This document shows, in pieces, positions 57,702 through 64,000 of a stretch of DNA of 64,000 nt (position 1 is its first letter; the number at the start of each line of letters is the position of its first letter). The stretch spans positions 814,001 to 878,000 of the forward strand of contig JAOWCC010000916.1 of NCBI GenBank assembly GCA_030867875.1, in the 5' to 3' direction. Position numbers and translations under genes: made by a program. Under the pieces are notes generated by a model. That model was not told the origin of the DNA. It saw nothing but the letters and a program-made list of their open reading frames with translations, and did not search any database. The DNA is from Actinernus sp. WN-2022. Taxonomy: Eukaryota; Cnidaria; Anthozoa; Actiniaria; Actinernidae.

Positions 57702-58775
57702 ATGTCGGACAAGTCTCTCAAGCGTAAGATTGCTACTAAATCTTTGGAGGAGAAATACAAAGCTCTCAAAGATATTAAGAAAGGCGTAGCAAAGAAAGAG
57801 GTAGCAAAAAAGTATGGCGTTCCTTTAAACACTTTATCCACGTGGGCGAAGAGCAAAGAGAAGATTTCAGCTGCTTTCGAGAATGGTAAAAGTACACTGA
57901 AGCTGAAAGGCGCAAGTTTTGATAAAGCTATATACAGGTGGTTTATAAATGCAAGAGAGCGAAATGTTCCAGTTAGCGGTACGTTGCTTAAAGAGAAGGC
58001 AGTTCTATTTGCGAAAAAGCTCCAGATTGAAGATTTTAAGGGTTCCGATGGCTGGCTTGACCGTTGGAAAAAAAGACACACTGTCACGTTTAAGACTGTT
58101 GCTGGAGAAGGAAAGTCATGCACCCCTCAAATGACCGCATCTTGGGACGAGACAATTCTGCCAACAATTATTTCCAACTACAAGCTAGAAGACATTTTCA
58201 AAGCTGACGAATTTGGCTTGTTTTATCAAGCTCTTCCCAACAAAACTTTGCATTTGAAGTCTGAGAAATGCGTGGGTGGTAAGCACAGCAAAATACGACT
58301 GACTGGTATGGCTGCTGCAAATGCAGTGGGCGAGAAGTTGCCCATGTTTGTTATTGGCAAATCTGCAAGACCACGGTGTTTCACTGGCGTTAGAGACATC
58401 CCCTGCCGATACCGATCGCAGAAGAAAAGTTGGATAGACAGTGCTCTACTTGAAGAGTGGATCAGAGAGCTTGATAGAAAGTTTGTGGGAGAAGGCAGGA
58501 AAATTTCACTTATTGTGGACAACTGCCCGGCCCACCCACACGTTGGAGGACTTAAAGCTACCCATTTAGTGTTCCAAACTTGTTTCAAACAAGATGAGGC
58601 CTTCAATGCTTTTCGTCAGGCGCTCCGTGAAACGGAACAGGCGTTTTTGGCCCTCGAACTTGAACGAAATTTATCGGATCTCGAGGCAGAATCATCTGGT
58701 AAGTATATACAGTTGAATCCCGATAACTCGAACCGTCGGGAACTCGAAGCTCGCGCTAACTCGAACCAAAATTGA
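57702..58775 (+). CDS. Tigger/pogo-like transposase fragment, copy 29 (357 aa)
   Basis: Private E106K in the second DNA-binding fold (FAKKLQ). Confidence 0.82.
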   Translation: MSDKSLKRKIATKSLEEKYKALKDIKKGVAKKEVAKKYGVPLNTLSTWAKSKEKISAAFENGKSTLKLKGASFDKAIYRWFINARERNVPVSGTLLKEKAVLFAKKLQIEDFKGSDGWLDRWKKRHTVTFKTVAGEGKSCTPQMTASWDETILPTIISNYKLEDIFKADEFGLFYQALPNKTLHLKSEKCVGGKHSKIRLTGMAAANAVGEKLPMFVIGKSARPRCFTGVRDIPCRYRSQKKSWIDSALLEEWIRELDRKFVGEGRKISLIVDNCPAHPHVGGLKATHLVFQTCFKQDEAFNAFRQALRETEQAFLALELERNLSDLEAESSGKYIQLNPDNSNRRELEARANSNQN

Positions 58776-59131
58776 TTTCCCCTGGATTTGCGTCATACAT
58801 TTAACGTAATTTTATCCTCCGTAACTCGAACCCTCGATAACTCGAACCTCCCGCTAACTCGAAGCAATTTTTATTTCCCTTCAGGTCATTTTCTTTATAA
58901 TTTTACCCTCGAGAACTCGAACCTCGTTTATCAAGACGTAACGAGACAAAACCTACTTCAGAACATTGAATATATTTTGAAGCAGCATCTATTCTTTGTA
59001 TTAACTTCTCTAGTTTCTTGGTTTTACGTTACATAAAACGTGTCAGTTCAGTCCTGTGAGAATATTGTACGTGATAAGCGGTGCCAGCAGGAATCAAAGG
59101 GAAACAAAGGATCCATTCAACCCAGCTTTCA

Positions 59132-59526
59132 TCAAGCTTTGCCGCTTAGCTGTTTCTTTAAAATGTCAATAAATTTCTTCTGTCCCTTGAAATGCAGCGT
59201 GCACGGCACTTGCATGCCTTCTCCATCGCCACGGTTAACTGCCTTGCCAGTTACCACCACAGTGCAGGAGTTCTGCTTATTGGCCCGCAAAAAGTAGAAA
59301 ATAGTCTTTGCAAAACGGCCAGATTTGCCTTTCATTAAATGTCCAACAACTTCGCCAGAATGTAGCACACATACCGCATACTTGTCGACACTATTGCTTG
59401 GTTCTGGTACAGCGTTTAGCTCCTCAAGAAGCTCCGGGACCAAACTTCTTGGTACACATGATATCCTTTGATAAAAGAATCCAGGTCGTAAAAGACGATA
59501 TTTTCAGACGTTTGCACGGAAGCCAT
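59132..59526 (-). pseudogene. HIRAN-domain-like protein, frameshifted, copy 29
   Basis: Same variants as copy 28. Confidence 0.62.
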
Positions 59527-59757
59527 TAGGTAAACGTCAAGTTGCAGCTCCAAGCAGCTCTCAAATGCTATTTTAATACTGGACTGTGTAGTGTTTTACA
59601 GTCAAACCGGATGTTCCTTTGCCGGTCACTTTCACACCTTGTAAAATTGTACAAAGACCCTTATGTTTTAGTTTGGCCATTGTTTCCGGTTATTGCAGTG
59701 AAAACCCACATCATGCAGTACGCTTTCATTGAGGAATTTCAACAATAATGCTGGGTA

Positions 59758-60831
59758 ATGTCGGACAAGTCTCTCAAGCGTAAGATTGCTACTAAATCTT
59801 TGGAGGAGAAATACAAAGCTCTCAAAGATATTAAGAAAGGCGTAGCAAAGAAAGAGGTAGCAAAAAAGTATGGCGTTCCTTTAAACACTTTATCCACGTG
59901 GGCGAAGAGCAAAGAGAAGATTTCAGCTGCTTTCGAGAATGGTAAAAGTACACTGAAGCTGAAAGGCGCAAGTTTTGATAAAGCTATATACAGGTGGTTT
60001 ATAAATGCAAGAGAGCGAAATGTTCCAGTTAGCGGTACGTTGCTTAAAGAGAAGGCAGTTCTATTTGCGAAAGAGCTCCAGATTGAAGATTTTAAGGGTT
60101 CCGATGGCTGGCTTGACCGTTGGAAAAAAAGACACACTGTCACGTTTAAGACTGTTGCTGGAGAAGGAAAGTCATGCACCCCTCAAATGACCGCATCTTG
60201 GGACGAGACAATTCTGCCAACAATTATTTCCAACTACAAGCTAGAAGACATTTTCAAAGCTGACGAATTTGGCTTGTTTTATCAAGCTCTTCCCAACAAA
60301 ACTTTGCATTTGAAGTCTGAGAAATGCGTGGGTGGTAAGCACAGCAAAATACGACTGACTGGTATGGCTGCTGCAAATGCAGTGGGCGAGAAGTTGCCCA
60401 TGTTTGTTATTGGCAAATCTGCAAGACCACGGTGTTTCACTGGCGTTAGAGACATCCCCTGCCGATACCGATCGCAGAAGAAAAGTTGGATAGACAGTGC
60501 TCTACTTGAAGAGTGGATCAGAGAGCTTGGTAGAAAGTTTGTGGGAGAAGGCAGGAAAATTTCACTTATTGTGGACAACTGCCCGGCCCACCCACACGTT
60601 GGAGGACTTAAAGCTACCCATTTAGTGTTCCAAACTTGTTTCAAACAAGATGAGGCCTTCAATGCTTTTCGTCAGGCGCTCCGTGAAACGGAACAGGCGT
60701 TTTTGGCCCTCGAACTTGAACGAAATTTATCGGATCTCGAGGCAGAATCATCTGGTAAGTATATACAGTTGAATCCCGATAACTCGAACCGTCGGGAACT
60801 CGAAGCTCGCGCTAACTCGAACCAAAATTGA
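59758..60831 (+). CDS. Tigger/pogo-like transposase fragment, copy 30 (357 aa)
   Basis: Private D258G (RELGRK). The downstream segment has gaatttatttt instead of gaatatatttt, unlike its neighbours. Confidence 0.82.
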   Translation: MSDKSLKRKIATKSLEEKYKALKDIKKGVAKKEVAKKYGVPLNTLSTWAKSKEKISAAFENGKSTLKLKGASFDKAIYRWFINARERNVPVSGTLLKEKAVLFAKELQIEDFKGSDGWLDRWKKRHTVTFKTVAGEGKSCTPQMTASWDETILPTIISNYKLEDIFKADEFGLFYQALPNKTLHLKSEKCVGGKHSKIRLTGMAAANAVGEKLPMFVIGKSARPRCFTGVRDIPCRYRSQKKSWIDSALLEEWIRELGRKFVGEGRKISLIVDNCPAHPHVGGLKATHLVFQTCFKQDEAFNAFRQALRETEQAFLALELERNLSDLEAESSGKYIQLNPDNSNRRELEARANSNQN

Positions 60832-61187
60832 TTTCCCCTGGATTTGCGTCATACATTTAACGTAATTTTATCCTCCGTAACTCGAACCCTCGATAACTCG
60901 AACCTCCCGCTAACTCGAAGCAATTTTTATTTCCCTTCAGGTCATTTTCTTTATAATTTTACCCTCGAGAACTCGAACCTCGTTTATCAAGACGTAACGA
61001 GACAAAACCTACTTCAGAACATTGAATTTATTTTGAAGCAGCATCTATTCTTTGTATTAACTTCTCTAGTTTCTTGGTTTTACGTTACATAAAACGTGTC
61101 AGTTCAGTCCTGTGAGAATATTGTACGTGATAAGCGGTGCCAGCAGGAATCAAAGGGAAACAAAGGATCCATTCAACCCAGCTTTCA

Positions 61188-61582
61188 TCAAGCTTTGCCG
61201 CTTAGCTGTTTCTTTAAAATGTCAATAAATTTCTTCTGTCCCTTGAAATGCAGCGTGCACGGCACTTGCATGCCTTCTCCATCGCCACGGTTAACTGCCT
61301 TGCCAGTTACCACCACAGTGCAGGAGTTCTGCTTATTGGCCCGCAAAAAGTAGAAAATAGTCTTTGCAAAACGGCCAGATTTGCCTTTCATTAAATGTCC
61401 AACAACTTCGCCAGAATGTAGCACACATACCGCATACTTGTCGACACTATTGCTTGGTTCTGGTACAGCGTTTAGCTCCTCAAGAAGCTCCGGGACCAAA
61501 CTTCTTGGTACACATGATATCCTTTGATAAAAGAATCCAGGTCGTAAAAGACGATATTTTCAGACGTTTGCACGGAAGCCAT
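61188..61582 (-). pseudogene. HIRAN-domain-like protein, frameshifted, copy 30
   Basis: Same variants as copy 28. Confidence 0.62.
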
Positions 61583-61813
61583 TAGGTAAACGTCAAGTTG
61601 CAGCTCCAAGCAGCTCTCAAATGCTATTTTAATACTGGACTGTGTAGTGTTTTACAGTCAAACCGGATGTTCCTTTGCCGGTCACTTTCACACCTTGTAA
61701 AATTGTACAAAGACCCTTATGTTTTAGTTTGGCCATTGTTTCCGGTTATTGCAGTGAAAACCCACATCATGCAGTACGCTTTCATTGAGGAATTTCAACA
61801 ATAATGCTGGGTA

Positions 61814-62887
61814 ATGTCGGACAAGTCTCTCAAGCGTAAGATTGCTACTAAATCTTTGGAGGAGAAATACAAAGCTCTCAAAGATATTAAGAAAGGCGTA
61901 GCAAAGAAAGAGGTAGCAAAAAAGTATGGCGTTCCTTTAAACACTTTATCCACGTGGGCGAAGAGCAAAGAGAAGATTTCAGCTGCTTTCGAGAATGGTA
62001 AAAGTACACTGAAGCTGAAAGGCGCAAGTTTTGATAAAGCTATATACAGGTGGTTTATAAATGCAAGAGAGCGAAATGTTCCAGTTAGCGGTACGTTGCT
62101 TAAAGAGAAGGCAGTTCTATTTGCGAAAGAGCTCCAGATTGAAGATTTTAAGGGTTCCGATGGCTGGCTTGACCGTTGGAAAAAAAGACACACTGTCACG
62201 TTTAAGACTGTTGCTGGAGAAGGAAAGTCATGCACCCCTCAAATGACCGCATCTTGGGACGAGACAATTCTGCCAACAATTATTTCCAACTACAAGCTCG
62301 AAGACATTTTCAAAGCTGACGAATTTGGCTTGTTTTATCAAGCTCTTCCCAACAAAACTTTGCATTTGAAGTCTGAGAAATGCGTGGGTGGTAAGCACAG
62401 CAAAATACGACTGACTGGTATGGCTGCTGCAAATGCAGTGGGCGAGAAGTTGCCCATGTTTGTTATTGGCAAATCTGCAAGACCACGGTGTTTCACTGGC
62501 GTTAGAGACATCCCCTGCCGATACCGATCGCAGAAGAAAAGTTGGATAGACAGTGCTCTACTTGAAGAGTGGATCAGAGAGCTTGATAGAAAGTTTGTGG
62601 GAGAAGGCAGGAAAATTTCACTTATTGTGGACAACTGCCCGGCCCACCCACACGTTGGAGGACTTAAAGCTACCCATTTAGTGTTCCAAACTTGTTTCAA
62701 ACAAGATGAGGCCTTCAATGCTTTTCGTCAGGCGCTCCGTGAAACGGAACAGGCGTTTTTGGCCCTCGAACTTGAACGAAATTTATCGGATCTCGAGGCA
62801 GAATCATCTGGTAAGTATATACAGTTGAATCCCGATAACTCGAACCGTCGGGAACTCGAAGCTCGCGCTAACTCGAACCAAAATTGA
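61814..62887 (+). CDS. Tigger/pogo-like transposase fragment, copy 31 (357 aa)
   Basis: Standard 357-residue version. Last complete copy; a private change (acaaaaactac at ~63060) lies downstream. Confidence 0.82.
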   Translation: MSDKSLKRKIATKSLEEKYKALKDIKKGVAKKEVAKKYGVPLNTLSTWAKSKEKISAAFENGKSTLKLKGASFDKAIYRWFINARERNVPVSGTLLKEKAVLFAKELQIEDFKGSDGWLDRWKKRHTVTFKTVAGEGKSCTPQMTASWDETILPTIISNYKLEDIFKADEFGLFYQALPNKTLHLKSEKCVGGKHSKIRLTGMAAANAVGEKLPMFVIGKSARPRCFTGVRDIPCRYRSQKKSWIDSALLEEWIRELDRKFVGEGRKISLIVDNCPAHPHVGGLKATHLVFQTCFKQDEAFNAFRQALRETEQAFLALELERNLSDLEAESSGKYIQLNPDNSNRRELEARANSNQN

Positions 62888-63243
62888 TTTCCCCTGGATT
62901 TGCGTCATACATTTAACGTAATTTTATCCTCCGTAACTCGAACCCTCGATAACTCGAACCTCCCGCTAACTCGAAGCAATTTTTATTTCCCTTCAGGTCA
63001 TTTTCTTTATAATTTTACCCTCGAGAACTCGAACCTCGTTTATCAAGACGTAACGAGACAAAAACTACTTCAGAACATTGAATATATTTTGAAGCAGCAT
63101 CTATTCTTTGTATTAACTTCTCTAGTTTCTTGGTTTTACGTTACATAAAACGTGTCAGTTCAGTCCTGTGAGAATATTGTACGTGATAAGCGGTGCCAGC
63201 AGGAATCAAAGGGAAACAAAGGATCCATTCAACCCAGCTTTCA

Positions 63244-63638
63244 TCAAGCTTTGCCGCTTAGCTGTTTCTTTAAAATGTCAATAAATTTCTTCTGTCCCTT
63301 GAAATGCAGCGTGCACGGCACTTGCATGCCTTCTCCATCGCCACGGTTAACTGCCTTGCCAGTTACCACCACAGTGCAGGAGTTCTGCTTATTGGCCCGC
63401 AAAAAGTAGAAAATAGTCTTTGCAAAACGGCCAGATTTGCCTTTCATTAAATGTCCAACAACTTCGCCAGAATGTAGCACACATACCGCATACTTGTCGA
63501 CACTATTGCTTGGTTCTGGTACAGCGTTTAGCTCCTCAAGAAGCTCCGGGACCAAACTTCTTGGTACACATGATATCCTTTGATAAAAGAATCCAGGTCG
63601 TAAAAGACGATATTTTCAGACGTTTGCACGGAAGCCAT
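63244..63638 (-). pseudogene. HIRAN-domain-like protein, frameshifted, copy 31
   Basis: Same variants as copy 28. Just outside the ATG the + strand has taaaggtc instead of taaacgtc, a private change. Confidence 0.62.
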
Positions 63639-63869
63639 TAGGTAAAGGTCAAGTTGCAGCTCCAAGCAGCTCTCAAATGCTATTTTAATACTGGACTGTG
63701 TAGTGTTTTACAGTCAAACCGGATGTTCCTTTGCCGGTCACTTTCACACCTTGTAAAATTGTACAAAGACCCTTATGTTTTAGTTTGGCCATTGTTTCCG
63801 GTTATTGCAGTGAAAACCCACATCATGCAGTACGCTTTCATTGAGGAATTTCAACAATAATGCTGGGTA

Positions 63870-64000
63870 ATGTCGGACAAGTCTCTCAAGCGTAAGATTG
63901 CTACTAAATCTTTGGAGGAGAAATACAAAGCTCTCAAAGATATTAAGAAAGGCGTAGCAAAGAAAGAGGTAGCAAAAAAGTATGGCGTTCCTTTAAACAC
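63870..64000 (+). CDS. Tigger/pogo-like transposase fragment, copy 32 (cut by the window end)
   Basis: The first 43 codons are present and match the standard version through PLNT in the first helix-turn-helix. The frame is open where the window ends, so the array continues. Confidence 0.8.
   Translation, partial: MSDKSLKRKIATKSLEEKYKALKDIKKGVAKKEVAKKYGVPLN

Larger units (their letters stand above)
1..64000. repeat. Tandem satellite array, ~2,056-bp monomer, 31 complete copies plus two partial
   Basis: The same sequence recurs head-to-tail with transposase start codons at 120, 2176, 4232, 6288, 8344, 10401, 12457, 14513, 16569, 18625, 20681, 22737, 24793, 26851, 28907, 30964, 33021, 35077, 37133, 39190, 41247, 43303, 45359, 47416, 49473, 51532, 53589, 55646, 57702, 59758, 61814 and 63870. 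Spacing is 2,056 bp, except for 2,057 in nine monomers (copies 5, 15, 16, 19, 20, 23, 24, 26, 27), 2,058 in copy 13 and 2,059 in copy 25. All copies share orientation and order of parts, and the window begins and ends inside a monomer. Copies differ at few sites by eye; identity was not computed. Leaders fall into two types: one with caccccttg and cggttattgaag, the other with cacaccttg and cggttattgcag. The second type precedes copies 3, 4, 5, 15, 24 and 29-32. Copies 1-32 below follow this numbering. Confidence 0.98.

Noticed and set aside
1..64000. CRISPR array or bacterial repeat locus
   Set aside because: The repeat unit is 2 kb, contiguous without spacers, and encodes eukaryotic transposon domains.
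1..64000. rDNA, histone or other normal tandem gene cluster
   Set aside because: No rRNA, tRNA, 5S or histone sequence is present in the monomer.

Overview
The whole 64 kb window is one head-to-tail tandem array of a ~2,056-bp monomer. There are 31 complete periods, measured from the transposase ATG at 120 to the equivalent ATG at 63870, plus 119 bp before and 131 bp after. No unique flanking DNA is seen, so the array runs past both ends of the window. Monomers are 2,056 to 2,059 bp and differ mainly by scattered substitutions and 1-3 bp insertions.

The monomer layout on the + strand is: (1) a leader of about 160 bp starting at a TA-CAGTC transposon-end-like motif; (2) an open frame of 346-357 codons that reads as a Tigger/pogo-type transposase (CENP-B-like helix-turn-helix DNA-binding region plus the first two thirds of a DDE nuclease domain), broken off before the third catalytic aspartate; (3) at its 3' end, a second transposon-end-like motif (TATATA-CAGTTGAATCCCG) leading into ~200 bp with seven AACTCGAA motifs; (4) about 210 bp with no recognisable gene; (5) on the - strand, a HIRAN-domain-like reading frame broken by a frameshift that every copy shares; (6) a GACTGTA/TACAGTC inverted repeat leading into the next monomer. 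The + frame is open in 20 of 31 complete copies. In the other 11 it carries the same 1-bp insertion, and four of those also have a premature TGA.

The organism is a eukaryote, most likely an invertebrate animal. Tigger/pogo elements are eukaryotic. From memory, short HIRAN-like proteins and AACTCGAA-rich Tigger ends are common in cnidarian genomes, so a coral or sea anemone is my best guess, but the window cannot prove it. There is no bacterial operon, tRNA, rRNA or CRISPR.

The copies are mosaics of a few haplotypes. The clearest higher-order structure is an 8,226-bp (four-monomer) tandem duplication: ~30104-38329 and ~38330-46555 carry the same ordered variants, and the junction falls within 38330-38384. 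This is what unequal crossing-over in a satellite produces. The most intriguing feature is that each monomer encodes a CENP-B-like DNA-binding protein and also carries motifs of the form TTCG-N4-A-N-CGGG, one base shorter than the mammalian CENP-B box. A self-recognising, possibly centromeric or heterochromatic satellite is a reasonable but untested reading.
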